Assembly (NCBI RefSeq): GCF_019192735.1
Contig: NZ_JAHTKP010000027.1
Location: forward strand, 35,197 to 99,196
Origin: Kitasatospora aureofaciens
GTDB taxonomy: Bacteria > Actinomycetota > Actinomycetes > Streptomycetales > Streptomycetaceae
Direction: 5' to 3'
DNA: 64,000 nucleotides
Of this stretch, positions 38,497 to 46,593 are shown one piece after another. The translations under genes were made by a program, and so were the position numbers. The notes beneath the pieces are model-generated. The model saw only the letters and a program-made list of their open reading frames with translations, did no database searches and was not told the DNA's origin. Positions within the stretch are counted from its first letter, which is position 1; every line of letters begins with the position of its first letter.

Positions 38497-39588
38497 GACG
38501 TCGTGGTGGTGGGCGGCGGGCCTGCTGGGACGGCCGCCGCCCTCGCCCTGGCCGGCGGCGGCCGCAGCGTCCTGCTGGTCCACGGCCCGGGCGGTCCGCC
38601 GGCGGTCGGCGAGGCCCTGCCGGCCGCCGCGCGCATGCTGCTGCACGACCTCGGGGTGGCCGGGACCGTCCCCGGGGACGGGCACCTGCCGTGCTACGGC
38701 AACCGGTCGGCGTGGGGGTCGGACGTGCCGGGGTCGGTCGACAGCATCAACGATCCGTACGGGCCCGGGTGGCACCTGGACCGCGCCCTGTTCGACCGAC
38801 GGCTGCGCGCGGCCGCGGCGGCTGCCGGCGTCGACGTACGGGAGGGCACTGCCCGTCCAGCCACCCGCCACGGGGACGGCACCTGTACCCTTCCGCTCGA
38901 CCGTCCTCACCCGCCCGGCGTGGTGCGCTGCCGGTGGGTGGTGGACGCCACCGGCCGCCGCGCCGCCGTCGCCACCACCCACGGCGCCCGCCGCCTGGTC
39001 GGCGACCGGCTGGTGGCGCTCCACCTCGCCCTCGGGCCGGCCGACACGGCGGACGGCACCACCCTGGTCGAGGCGACGCCCGACGGCTGGTGGTACAGCG
39101 CCCTGCTGCCAGGGCGACGGCTGCTCGTCGCGTTCTTCACCGACGCCGATCTGCCCGGTGCCGACGGCGCAGCATTCCGCCGGCGCCTGGCCGCCACCGG
39201 GCCTACCGCCTCACGTGCCGCCGCTCACCCGTTCCCCCGGGACGCCGCCCCCAGCCGGGCGCCGGCCCACACCGCCCACCTCGACCGCGTCCACGGCGAC
39301 GGCTGGACCGCCGCCGGTGACGCCGTGGCCGCCTTCGACCCGCTGTCCTCCCAGGGCATCCTCACCGCGCTGTACAGCGGCCGGGCCGCCGGCCTCGCCG
39401 TCCACGCCCACCTCGACGGCGCCCCCCAGGCGCTGGCCGGCTACGCCGCGAACATCGCCGACGTGACGGCCGCCTACCGGCGCAACCGGGCCGCCTACTA
39501 CGCCCTCGAACAGCGCTGGCCGGACCACCCGTTCTGGCACCGCCGCCATGCGGAGCGGCCCCGGTCGTCCTTCGGACCGGTCCGCTGA
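38422..39588 (+). CDS. lodB: LodB-like FAD-dependent maturase (tryptophan halogenase-like fold)
   Basis: A 388-residue flavoprotein that in LodA systems hydroxylates the Trp precursor to form the quinone cofactor. VDVVVVGGGPAGTAAALALA is the FAD Rossmann motif, RRLVGDRLVALHLALG and GWWYSALLPGRRLLVAFFTD are halogenase-family elements, and GDAVAAFDPLSSQGILTALY is the second FAD motif. The first 25 residues are five repeats of V(T/A)S(D/E)(L/V). Start/stop overlap with lodA supports co-production. Confidence 0.9.
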   Translation: MTSDLVTSDLVTSELVASDVVASDVDVVVVGGGPAGTAAALALAGGGRSVLLVHGPGGPPAVGEALPAAARMLLHDLGVAGTVPGDGHLPCYGNRSAWGSDVPGSVDSINDPYGPGWHLDRALFDRRLRAAAAAAGVDVREGTARPATRHGDGTCTLPLDRPHPPGVVRCRWVVDATGRRAAVATTHGARRLVGDRLVALHLALGPADTADGTTLVEATPDGWWYSALLPGRRLLVAFFTDADLPGADGAAFRRRLAATGPTASRAAAHPFPRDAAPSRAPAHTAHLDRVHGDGWTAAGDAVAAFDPLSSQGILTALYSGRAAGLAVHAHLDGAPQALAGYAANIADVTAAYRRNRAAYYALEQRWPDHPFWHRRHAERPRSSFGPVR

Positions 39589-39729
39589 CGGTTCGGTAGG
39601 CGCGCGGGCGTCGGCGGGGCCGAGGCAGGGCGGATCGGGTGACGGGGGTTTGGCCGTCCGGCCGTCACGGAACGTGTTCCCACCGCACCGGCAGCAGCAC
39701 CAGGCTGCGCCCGAAGCCGAGGGGGTGGC

Positions 39730-40986
39730 ATGGCGTCCACCGGCGCCCGGGCCGTTGTGCTCGCCCGTCACGCGAAGCTGTGGCTCGTGCCGAGCATCAT
39801 GTGCGGCCTGGTGGCCGTGGTGCTCTCGCTGCTCTACATGGGCGGCATCCTCAATCCGACCGGGCACCTGCACCGCCTCCCGATCGCGCTCGTGAACGGC
39901 GACCACAGCCCACCGCTGCCGGGGCAGCCGCAGAACGTGGGGGTGCAGGTGAGCCGGGCGATCGTGGCCGGGACGCCCGGGAGCACGGTCGACTGGCGGC
40001 AGGTCACCGGCGACGAGGCGCAGGACCAGCTGTCCTCGGGCAAGGTCTACGGCGCCCTGATCGTCCCGGAGGGGTTCACGTCGTCGGTGGCGGCGCTGGC
40101 GACCGGGAAGGCGGCCCAGCGGCCGACCGTGACGGTGCTGACCAACCCCGGCCTCGGGAGCCTCGGCTCCTCCATCGCCGCGCAGATCAGCCAGAACGCC
40201 GCCCACCAGGCCTCCCTGGCGATCGGACAGCAGCTGACCGCCGTGGCGCCGTCCGGCACGGCCGCCGGGCGGCTGCTCCTGCAGGACCCGCTCGCCGTCA
40301 CGACCCAGGTCGGCCATCCGATCGGCAGCCACAGCGGGCTCGGCCTGAGCGCCTTCTACTACACACTGCTGGCGGTCCTGACCGGCTTCGTCGGCGGCAA
40401 CATCATCCACAACGGCGTCGACGGCGCGCTCGGCTACGGCGACACCGAGTTCGGCCCCTGGCACACCCGCCGGCCGACCGTACCGATCAACCGCACGCAG
40501 ACGCTGCTGCTCAAGATGATCATGACGGCCGGTATCACGCTGCTGACCACCACCCTGGTGATGATCTGCGCGATCTTGATCCTCGGCATGGACGCCCCGC
40601 ATCAGGCGCTGCTCTGGGTCTTCTCGTACTGCGCCAGTCTCGCCGTGGGCCTCGGGGTCCAGGCGATCAACGCGGCGCTCGGGGGGATCGGGCAGCTGGT
40701 GTCCATGTTCGTCTTCATCGCGCTGGCCCTGCCGTCCTCCGGCGCGACCGTCCCGCTGCAGGCGGTGCCCGGCTTCTACCGCTTCCTCGGCACGTTCGAG
40801 CCGATGCGCCAGCTCAGCGACGGCATCCGCGCGATCGTCTTCTTCGACGCCCGCTCGGACGCGGGCCTGACCCGCGCCTGGATCATGATCGCGGTCGGCA
40901 TCGTCCTCGCCCTGGCCTTCGGCTTCGCGATGACGCGCTACTACGACCGCAAGGGCCTGCACCGCTGGACCCCGCAGCCCGATTGA
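39730..40986 (+). CDS. DUF3533/YhgE-Pip-like membrane protein
   Basis: A 418-residue protein with one N-terminal helix (SIMCGLVAVVLSLLYMGGIL), a large extracytoplasmic domain (IALVNGDHSPPLPGQPQNVG, DEAQDQLSSGKVYGALIVPE GF) and five C-terminal helices. The pattern matches YhgE/Pip and SNG1-like exporters related to ABC-2 permeases, without an ATPase gene. It is a phage-receptor or export-linked family; the substrate is unknown. ATG follows GAGGGGGTGGC. Confidence 0.8.
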   Translation: MASTGARAVVLARHAKLWLVPSIMCGLVAVVLSLLYMGGILNPTGHLHRLPIALVNGDHSPPLPGQPQNVGVQVSRAIVAGTPGSTVDWRQVTGDEAQDQLSSGKVYGALIVPEGFTSSVAALATGKAAQRPTVTVLTNPGLGSLGSSIAAQISQNAAHQASLAIGQQLTAVAPSGTAAGRLLLQDPLAVTTQVGHPIGSHSGLGLSAFYYTLLAVLTGFVGGNIIHNGVDGALGYGDTEFGPWHTRRPTVPINRTQTLLLKMIMTAGITLLTTTLVMICAILILGMDAPHQALLWVFSYCASLAVGLGVQAINAALGGIGQLVSMFVFIALALPSSGATVPLQAVPGFYRFLGTFEPMRQLSDGIRAIVFFDARSDAGLTRAWIMIAVGIVLALAFGFAMTRYYDRKGLHRWTPQPD

Positions 40987-41142
40987 GCATCGCCTCGGCT
41001 CGTACCGGCTCGCCAGACATCCCTGACCTGTGCTGTCCCGACGCCGCTCGTGCGATGGGCGCAATCGCCCAGCGGCAGCCTCGTGAGCCCCGCCGGTCCT
41101 GGCTCAGGGGGCCGGGAGCGGCAGGCTCGCAGGGGCCGGGGG

Positions 41143-41832
41143 TCAGGCAGTCGGCTGGGTTTCGGGGAGGGTGGGGAGGGCGGCGGCGCTGGCGAGGACG
41201 TAGGTGTGGGGGTGGGCCTCGAAGGCGGTGCGGGTGAGTTCGCCGGTCAGGACGCCGACGACCACGCCGGCGCCGGCGTTGGTGCCGGCCTCGACGTCGA
41301 CGACGGTGTCGCCGGCGGTCAGGACGCGGCGGGTGTCGATGACGCCGGTCTTCTCCATCGCCCGGTGGATCATGTACGGGGCGGGGCGGCCGCGCGGGAC
41401 CTCGTCCGAGGTGACGACCGCGTCGAGGTTGCCGCCCTCGCCGGCCGACCAGCCGAGGGAGTCCAGCAGCGGGTACGCGACGTCGGCGCTGAATCCGGTG
41501 GTGAGGGCGACCTTGATGCCGCGTCCGCGCAGTTCGGCCAGGGCGGCCTCCACGCCGGGGATGGCCTGCGGCGGCGTGGCCCGGTAGGCGTCGCGCAGGA
41601 ACTGGGCGAAGGCCTCGTAGCTCTCCTCGACCAGGTCCGGGGTGGGGGTGCCGCCGCCCAGGCGGACCAGGGCGGCGATGGCCTCGCGCTTGTCGGTGCC
41701 CATCCAGGTCTGCAGGTCGGCCTCGGTGACGGGCACCCCGGTGCGTTCGACGGCGGTGCGCAGCGCCCGGTAGACGGCGCCGCTCTCGTTGATGGTGGTG
41801 CCGGCCATGTCCAGTGCGGCGAGCTCGATCAC
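41143..41832 (-). CDS. Phosphonatase-like HAD hydrolase (PhnX-like)
   Basis: A 229-residue HAD-superfamily hydrolase. LAALDMAGTTINESGAVYRA is HAD motif I with the phosphonatase-type D-x-A-G-T-T. The cap has WMGTDKREAIAALVRLGGG, KVALTTGFSADVAYPLLDSL is motif II and VVTSDEVPRGRPAPYMIHRA is motif III. VLTAGDTVVDVEAGTNAGAG is motif IV. Phosphonatase cleaves phosphonoacetaldehyde; the PhnX-like subgroup is close to it but may use another phosphonate. It lies four bases after the GntR gene and within the phosphonate regulon. GTG start. Confidence 0.88.
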   Translation of the reverse strand: MIELAALDMAGTTINESGAVYRALRTAVERTGVPVTEADLQTWMGTDKREAIAALVRLGGGTPTPDLVEESYEAFAQFLRDAYRATPPQAIPGVEAALAELRGRGIKVALTTGFSADVAYPLLDSLGWSAGEGGNLDAVVTSDEVPRGRPAPYMIHRAMEKTGVIDTRRVLTAGDTVVDVEAGTNAGAGVVVGVLTGELTRTAFEAHPHTYVLASAAALPTLPETQPTA

Positions 41833-41836
41833 GGTG

Positions 41837-42598
41837 TCAGTCCTCTTCGCTGCGGTAGCGGCCGATGACGGTGCGGCCTTCGATGGTGTTCTCGATGGTG
41901 AAGGTGGCCATGGCGGGGAGGTAGCGGTCGTCGGCGTCCTCCAGCGGTTCGCCCTGGCTCGACGTGGTGAGCCGTCGTACGCGCAGTAGCGGGTCGCCGA
42001 CGGCGATCTGCAGGAGTTCGGCGTCGTGCTGCTGGGCGGCGACGGCGTCGATGGTGTGCCGGGCGTGGTGCAGGTCGACCTCGCGGCGCAGCAGTTCCTC
42101 GTAGATGGAGCCGGTGTCCGGGTCGAAGTCGAACAGGTAGCGGCCGACCTCGTACACGAAGGTGGAGCGCTCCAGCATGGCCGGGACGCCGTCCAGCAGC
42201 CGCAGCCGGACGAGTTCGACGACCGGTGCGCCCTCGGCGAGGCCGAGCCGGGCGGCGGCCTCGGGGGAGGCCCGGCGGCGGGCGACCTCGATGGTCGTCT
42301 GCCCGGGCTCGCGGCCGATGGTGCGGGCCCACTGGGTGAAGGACAGGAAGGTGGCGAACGGCTGGGAGGGCGTCGCGCGGCGGGCGACGGGCGGCTTGCC
42401 GCGGCCGCCGACCAGGTTGCCCTCGCTGCGCAGCAGGGCCAGGGCCTGGCGGACCGGGCCGCGCGAGGTCCCGAACTCGGCGCAGAGCTGCGACTCGCTG
42501 GGCACCGGCCGGCCCTCGGGCCACTCGCCGGACTCGATGCGGCGCAGGAACTCGGCGCCGAGCCGCTGGTGGAGCGGAGTGTCCTCACTTGTCTTCAC
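41837..42598 (-). CDS. GntR/HutC-family regulator of the phosphonate locus
   Basis: A 253-residue regulator. The winged helix has RPVPSESQLCAEFGTSRGPV, RQALALLRSEGNLVGGRGKP; the UTRA domain follows with TFLSFTQWARTIGREPGQTT and LTTSSQGEPLEDADDRYLPA. The GTG start lies inside an operator that recurs near the flavoenzyme and phosphoesterase genes, so it is likely autoregulated and controls all three. It is upstream of, and co-transcribed with, the HAD hydrolase gene. Confidence 0.92.
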   Translation of the reverse strand: MKTSEDTPLHQRLGAEFLRRIESGEWPEGRPVPSESQLCAEFGTSRGPVRQALALLRSEGNLVGGRGKPPVARRATPSQPFATFLSFTQWARTIGREPGQTTIEVARRRASPEAAARLGLAEGAPVVELVRLRLLDGVPAMLERSTFVYEVGRYLFDFDPDTGSIYEELLRREVDLHHARHTIDAVAAQQHDAELLQIAVGDPLLRVRRLTTSSQGEPLEDADDRYLPAMATFTIENTIEGRTVIGRYRSEED

Positions 42599-42602
42599 AA
42601 GA
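42587..42602. promoter_or_regulatory. GntR operator over its own start codon
   Basis: ACTTGTC-TT-CACAAGA is a near copy of the perfect site at 46356-46371 (two mismatches). It overlaps the GTG start of the regulator, suggesting tight autorepression or block of translation initiation. Confidence 0.75.
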
Positions 42603-42739
42603 TGACTATGGCACTCCGGGGCGGAGGTTCTCAAGGTCGGGCCGCTGGGTAAAGTCCCTGGACAGGTGGGGTTCCGGCGCCGGAGAACCCGCCGCTCCCG
42701 GCGGTCGTCGGGTGGGTGAACACTCGGTAACTTGTACAT

Positions 42740-42755
42740 ACATGTCTTGACGTTG
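42740..42755 (+). promoter_or_regulatory. GntR operator upstream of the flavoenzyme gene
   Basis: ACATGTC-TT-GACGTTG matches the left half of the regulon consensus (ACTTGTCTTGACAAGT), with a degraded right half. It lies 28 bases before the flavoenzyme start; TTGACG within it may double as a -35. An additional CTTGT half-site is at 42731-42735. Confidence 0.55.
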
Positions 42756-42782
42756 CCGTCGAAGAGCCAGGAATCTGGAGCC

Positions 42783-43985
42783 ATGAGCAGCACCACACCT
42801 TCCACCGCCCCCGCCACGTTCGCAGCCCCGGCCGCCTCCCGTCCGCGAACGCCCGGTCGCAGCGACGTGGTGATCGTCGGCGCCGGCATCATCGGCCTGG
42901 CCCACGCCTTCGAGGCGCTCGCCAACGGGCTGTCCGTCACCGTCGTCGAGCGCGACCGGCAGCCGGTCGGCGCCTCGGTCCGCAACTTCGGCCACTGCTG
43001 CATCAGCGCCCAGGAGGGCGAACTGCTCTCCCTCGCCCAACGCTCCCGGCCCGGCTGGCTGAGGGCCGCCGAGGCCGCCGGGCTGTGGGCCGAGGAGGCC
43101 GGCACCCTGGTGGTGGCCCGGTCGGCCACCGAGGCGGCCGTCCTGGAGGAGCTGCGCGCCGACCGCGGCGGCGACGCCGTCGAGCTGCGCACCGCCGCGC
43201 AGGCGGCAGCAGCGCTGGGCCGCGCGGCCGGCGACGACCGCGACCTGGTGGGTGGGGCGTTCCTGCCTGCCGACCTGCGGGTGAACCCCCGCGAGGCGGC
43301 GCCCGGCCTGGCCCGCTGGGTGGCGGAGCAACCGCAGGGCCGGATCCTGTGGGGCACCGCTGTCACCGGGATCGAGACCGGCACGGTGCACACCACCCGC
43401 GGCCCGGTCCACGGCGAGCGGATCCTGGTCTGCGTCGGCCACGACCTGGACTACCTGTTCCCCGACGTCGCCGAGGACCACGAGGTCCAGCGCTGCCGGC
43501 TCACCATGGCGCGGGCCGCAGCCCCGGCCGGGTTCCGCACCGACGCCGCGGTGCTGACGGCCACCTCGATGCTGCGCTACGAGGCCTTCACCGCCCGCCC
43601 GTCGGCCGCCCGGCTGCGGGAGGAGGTCATGGGCCACAGCCCCGAACTGCTGGAGATCGGGGCCAACGTGATGTTCACCCGGCTGCCGGACGGCACGGTG
43701 CTCGTCGGCGACTCGCACCACTACGACGCCACCACCCCGCCCTTCATCGACGAGCACACCTTCGAGCTGCTGACCGCTGCGGTCGCCGAGATCCTCGGGG
43801 TCCGGCGGCTGCAGGTGCTCGAACGCTGGCAGGGCGTCTACGCCAGCAGCAGCCGGGGCCCGCTGCTGGTCCGCGACCTGGCGCCGGGGGTGCGGGCCAT
43901 CTCGGTCACCTCGGGCATCGGCATGACGCTCTCCTTCGGTCTCGCGGCCGCCACCTTCGACGGCACCCTCGCTGCCACCGGCTGA
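42783..43985 (+). CDS. HpnW-type FAD-dependent oxidoreductase (phosphonate-associated)
   Basis: A 400-residue glycine-oxidase-like (DAO family) flavoenzyme. SDVVIVGAGIIGLAHAFEAL is the FAD loop, VTVVERDRQPVGASVRNFGH the second nucleotide contact, and CCISAQEGELLSLAQRSRPG is characteristic of the branch that neighbours phosphonate genes. ISVTSGIGMTLSFGLAAATF is the C-terminal FAD motif. Related enzymes deaminate aminophosphonates to phosphonoacetaldehyde, which the PhnX-like HAD could then cleave. The ATG (MSSTTPST) follows GGAGCC. It is divergent from the GntR-HAD operon. Confidence 0.85.
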   Translation: MSSTTPSTAPATFAAPAASRPRTPGRSDVVIVGAGIIGLAHAFEALANGLSVTVVERDRQPVGASVRNFGHCCISAQEGELLSLAQRSRPGWLRAAEAAGLWAEEAGTLVVARSATEAAVLEELRADRGGDAVELRTAAQAAAALGRAAGDDRDLVGGAFLPADLRVNPREAAPGLARWVAEQPQGRILWGTAVTGIETGTVHTTRGPVHGERILVCVGHDLDYLFPDVAEDHEVQRCRLTMARAAAPAGFRTDAAVLTATSMLRYEAFTARPSAARLREEVMGHSPELLEIGANVMFTRLPDGTVLVGDSHHYDATTPPFIDEHTFELLTAAVAEILGVRRLQVLERWQGVYASSSRGPLLVRDLAPGVRAISVTSGIGMTLSFGLAAATFDGTLAATG

Positions 43986-44011
43986 GCCGACGTACCTCTG
44001 TAACTGCCGCG

Positions 44012-44064
44012 CCGGGGCCGCCCGGTGGCGATCGGCCTCGGCCGCTGCCACCGGGCGGCCCCGG
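44012..44064 (+). terminator. Terminator after the flavoenzyme gene
   Basis: An 18-base perfect stem (44012-44029 with 44047-44064) has a 17-base loop, about 26 bases after the stop. Confidence 0.8.
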
Positions 44065-44102
44065 TCCGTACGACGCCAAAACGCTGGTGAACAACCAGAA
44101 TC

Positions 44103-44139
44103 CCCCCGTGGTGGCGATGGAAGATCGCTACCACGGGGG
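44103..44139. terminator. Second terminator hairpin
   Basis: A 16-base stem (44103-44118 with 44124-44139, one G-U pair) has a five-base loop. It lies between the converging flavoenzyme and phosphoesterase genes. Confidence 0.75.
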
Positions 44140-44173
44140 TGAAGCCGGCACGTCGACTGTTCGTCAGGCCAGA

Positions 44174-44189
44174 CTTGAATAGACAAGTG
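44174..44189. promoter_or_regulatory. Orphan GntR-like palindrome
   Basis: ACTTG-AATAGA-CAAGT keeps the outer halves and the 16-base length of the regulon operator but has a different centre. It lies between two converging 3' ends, where no promoter is expected. It may be a decoy, a relic or chance. Confidence 0.35.
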
Positions 44190-44209
44190 CGGCGGCTGGG
44201 TCGGCTGGG

Positions 44210-46252
44210 TCAGGAGAGCGTGACGTCGTCGAAGTACGTGAAGGTCGGGTCGCCCGGGTTGCCGTCGTCCTGGTTGGTGAGCGTGAGGGTGTAGCTGTGG
44301 CCGGGGGTGACGGAGCCGGACGCGCTCTGCCAGCCGAGGCCGCTGGTACAGGTGTTGGGCAGCACGGTGGCGCTGGTCCCGGTGGTGTTGTCCTGCAGGG
44401 TGGCGCTCGCCCAGTCGTAGGTGACGGTGTCCGGGCAGGTCACGTTGTACGCGAGGGACAGCGTGGAACTGCCGCTCGGGGCGGTGAAGGTCCGGCTGAC
44501 GGCGGACGTGCCGCTCGGGTCGGTCGAACCGAGCATCGCGCCGTAACTGCCGGTGTGGGCGGCCGCGGTGACGGCCGTCGCGGATCCGGTGGCGGTCCAG
44601 CCGGAGAGGTCCCCGGTCTCGAACCCGCCGTTGGTGAGGCCGGGGCCGGTCGGGGCAGGGGCGGAGAACACCTCGTTGTACGGGGTGGCCCAGGCGTCGT
44701 TGTTCGTCATCGCCGGCAGGCCGAGCGCGTCGCGGACCACGCGGGCGGTGCTGTAGTGGTCGTAGCGGTTCGAGGCCCGGAAGCCCGCCCGTACGGTGTT
44801 CTGCGAGCCGACGACGACCGTCATGACCTGGTTGGTCTGGCCGGGGCCGAAGCCGCCGGGCAGAGACTTGCCGTCCTCGTCGACGGTGACGATCAGCAGC
44901 GAGCGGTCGTTCTTCCAGGCCGGCGAGTTGAAGATGAGCGGCAGGTTGTTCTTCAGCCAGGTGTCGCCGGTCGAGATGGAGCAGAACTCGAAGTCGTTGC
45001 AGGCGCCGGCGGCGAACCAGGTGAAGTTCGGGGTGGTGGAGGCGGACTGCAGCGCGGTGGTGTACGTCGGCCAGGACGGCCAGTGCGCCTGGCAGTAGGC
45101 GTTGTCGTTCTTCATCCGCGGCGCGTAGTAGAACGGCACGTCGTCGTTCTCGTAGTTGCCGCTGGACGTGGTCTGGCAGGCGCTGGTCTGGCCGTAGACG
45201 CTCTCCATCCAGGTCTTGCCGGCCTGGTCGATCCTGTCCCCGAGGCCGTCGTTGGTGGCCGTGCAGGCGGTGCTGGTGATGCAGTTGCTGTTGTTGCCGC
45301 CCGGGGACTTGGCGCTGCGCCCGTAACTGTTGCCGAAGGCGATCTGCTCGTAGTTCGGGTCGGAGTTGTGGGTGCCCGCGTAGTAGTTGGTGAGCAGGGA
45401 ACCCATGGGGATCAGGGTGTTGTTGAGGTACGGCGCGTCGGTGGTGTTGCCGACCAGCCCGGGGCTGCCGGTGGCGGTGTTCGACGAGGCCGAGTAGTTC
45501 GTGTTCTCCATCATGACCAGGAACACGTGGTCGTAGCCCGGCACGGACGAGGCGGGGACGCTCAGGGTGCCCGGGGTGACGGCCGTGTTGAGGGTCAGCG
45601 ACAGGTCGTCGGCCATGCCGTCGTTCTGGGTGCCCGTCATCGAGAAGTCGACGGTGACCTTGATCGAGCGGGTGCCGGCCGGGACGGCGGCGGTGCTGCT
45701 GCGCTGGACCATGCCGGTGGTGTTGCTGCGGTCCGCGGCCGGCACCGGGCCGATCGCCGAGGTGCCGAGCGACGCGCCCGAGGCGTTCAGGTAGGTCGCG
45801 GTGACCTTGGCGTTGTCGTTGTAGGACCCGACGCCGCCGAGCCAGCCCGACAGGGTGGCGGCGGCCGAGGACACGTCCACCGTCTGCGTCATCTGCGAGC
45901 TGCCGCGCGAGCCGCCCTGGAAGTACGAGCCGCCGCGGGTCGGCGAGCCGGGGGAGGTGGGGCCGGAGGGCATGCCGTAGCAGTCGATGACCGGGTCGCC
46001 GGCGGTGATCTGCCAGCCCGGCAGGGTGGTCTCCTCCCAGCCGCCCGGGCTGCACTGGCCGGTCTCGGCATTGCCGTTGAGCAGCAGGTTGGCGCTGGTG
46101 GCGCTGGTCGCGGCGCTCGCGGGCGTCCCGGCGAGAACCGGGACGGCGAGCGCCAGGGCCAGGCCCGCCGCTGTCAGCCGGGCGGCCGGTCGGGCGGCGG
46201 CGGGCCTGGCGGCTGATCGGCGGCGCGGGCGTGAGCCGAACACAGGAATCAT
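44210..46252 (-). CDS. Secreted phosphoesterase with flanking beta-sandwich domains
   Basis: A 680-residue exported protein. Signal peptide residues 1-48 (LTAAGLALALAVPVLAGTPA). Residues about 50-220 form a DUF642/jelly-roll-like domain (LLLNGNAETGQCSPGGWEET). The PF04185-type phosphoesterase is at about 235-520: YDHVFLVMMENTNYSASSNT, HNSDPNYEQIAFGNSYGRSA and DRSLLIVTVDEDGKSLPGGF. A second binding domain follows (GLTNGGFETGDLSGWTATGS). It carries the perfect GntR operator upstream, tying it to the phosphonate locus; it may free phosphate or phosphonate groups outside the cell. Confidence 0.9.
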   Translation of the reverse strand: MIPVFGSRPRRRSAARPAAARPAARLTAAGLALALAVPVLAGTPASAATSATSANLLLNGNAETGQCSPGGWEETTLPGWQITAGDPVIDCYGMPSGPTSPGSPTRGGSYFQGGSRGSSQMTQTVDVSSAAATLSGWLGGVGSYNDNAKVTATYLNASGASLGTSAIGPVPAADRSNTTGMVQRSSTAAVPAGTRSIKVTVDFSMTGTQNDGMADDLSLTLNTAVTPGTLSVPASSVPGYDHVFLVMMENTNYSASSNTATGSPGLVGNTTDAPYLNNTLIPMGSLLTNYYAGTHNSDPNYEQIAFGNSYGRSAKSPGGNNSNCITSTACTATNDGLGDRIDQAGKTWMESVYGQTSACQTTSSGNYENDDVPFYYAPRMKNDNAYCQAHWPSWPTYTTALQSASTTPNFTWFAAGACNDFEFCSISTGDTWLKNNLPLIFNSPAWKNDRSLLIVTVDEDGKSLPGGFGPGQTNQVMTVVVGSQNTVRAGFRASNRYDHYSTARVVRDALGLPAMTNNDAWATPYNEVFSAPAPTGPGLTNGGFETGDLSGWTATGSATAVTAAAHTGSYGAMLGSTDPSGTSAVSRTFTAPSGSSTLSLAYNVTCPDTVTYDWASATLQDNTTGTSATVLPNTCTSGLGWQSASGSVTPGHSYTLTLTNQDDGNPGDPTFTYFDDVTLS

Positions 46253-46355
46253 GTGCGTGATCTCTCCGTGAAGGGTCCGAGGCTGTGAAGGTCCGAAGTG
46301 CCGGCAGCACATCCGGTGCCGCCGGGGCGTCCATACGATCCCGGTCGGTCGGCAG

Positions 46356-46371
46356 ACTTGTCTTGACAAGT
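46356..46371 (-). promoter_or_regulatory. Perfect GntR operator upstream of the secreted phosphoesterase
   Basis: ACTTGTC-TT-GACAAGT is a perfect 7+2+7 palindrome about 104 bases before the start of the phosphoesterase gene. It is the best copy of the motif that covers the GntR start codon. Confidence 0.8.
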
Positions 46372-46515
46372 TTCCTGGCCGGCGCGTGAACAGTGGGCAA
46401 CCGGAACCGACAAGCCTCCCGCCGCTCTCCGGAGGGGGCGCACGGACCTTCGTCCCGGGCGTGAGGAGGCCTTCTTCGGCTCCCGCTCAGACACGGACGG
46501 CTCCCGCTGACGCGC

Positions 46516-46562
46516 CGAAGCCCGGTTGCCGCCGCCGGCGGGCGGGGCAACCGGGCTTCGGG
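46516..46562 (-). terminator. Terminator after the RDD gene
   Basis: A 16-base perfect stem (CCGAAGCCCGGTTGCC, 46516-46531, with 46547-46562) has a 15-base loop, just past the stop of the RDD gene. Confidence 0.8.
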
Positions 46563-46593
46563 GGAGGGGTCGCGGGCGTCAACCCGCCGCCGT

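Noticed and set aside
42606..46550. A 1314-codon minus-strand frame and other very long frames such as 30104-32962
   Set aside because: They are GC-bias shadows of real genes (flavoenzyme and phosphoesterases) with Arg/Pro/Gly-rich, domain-less translations.
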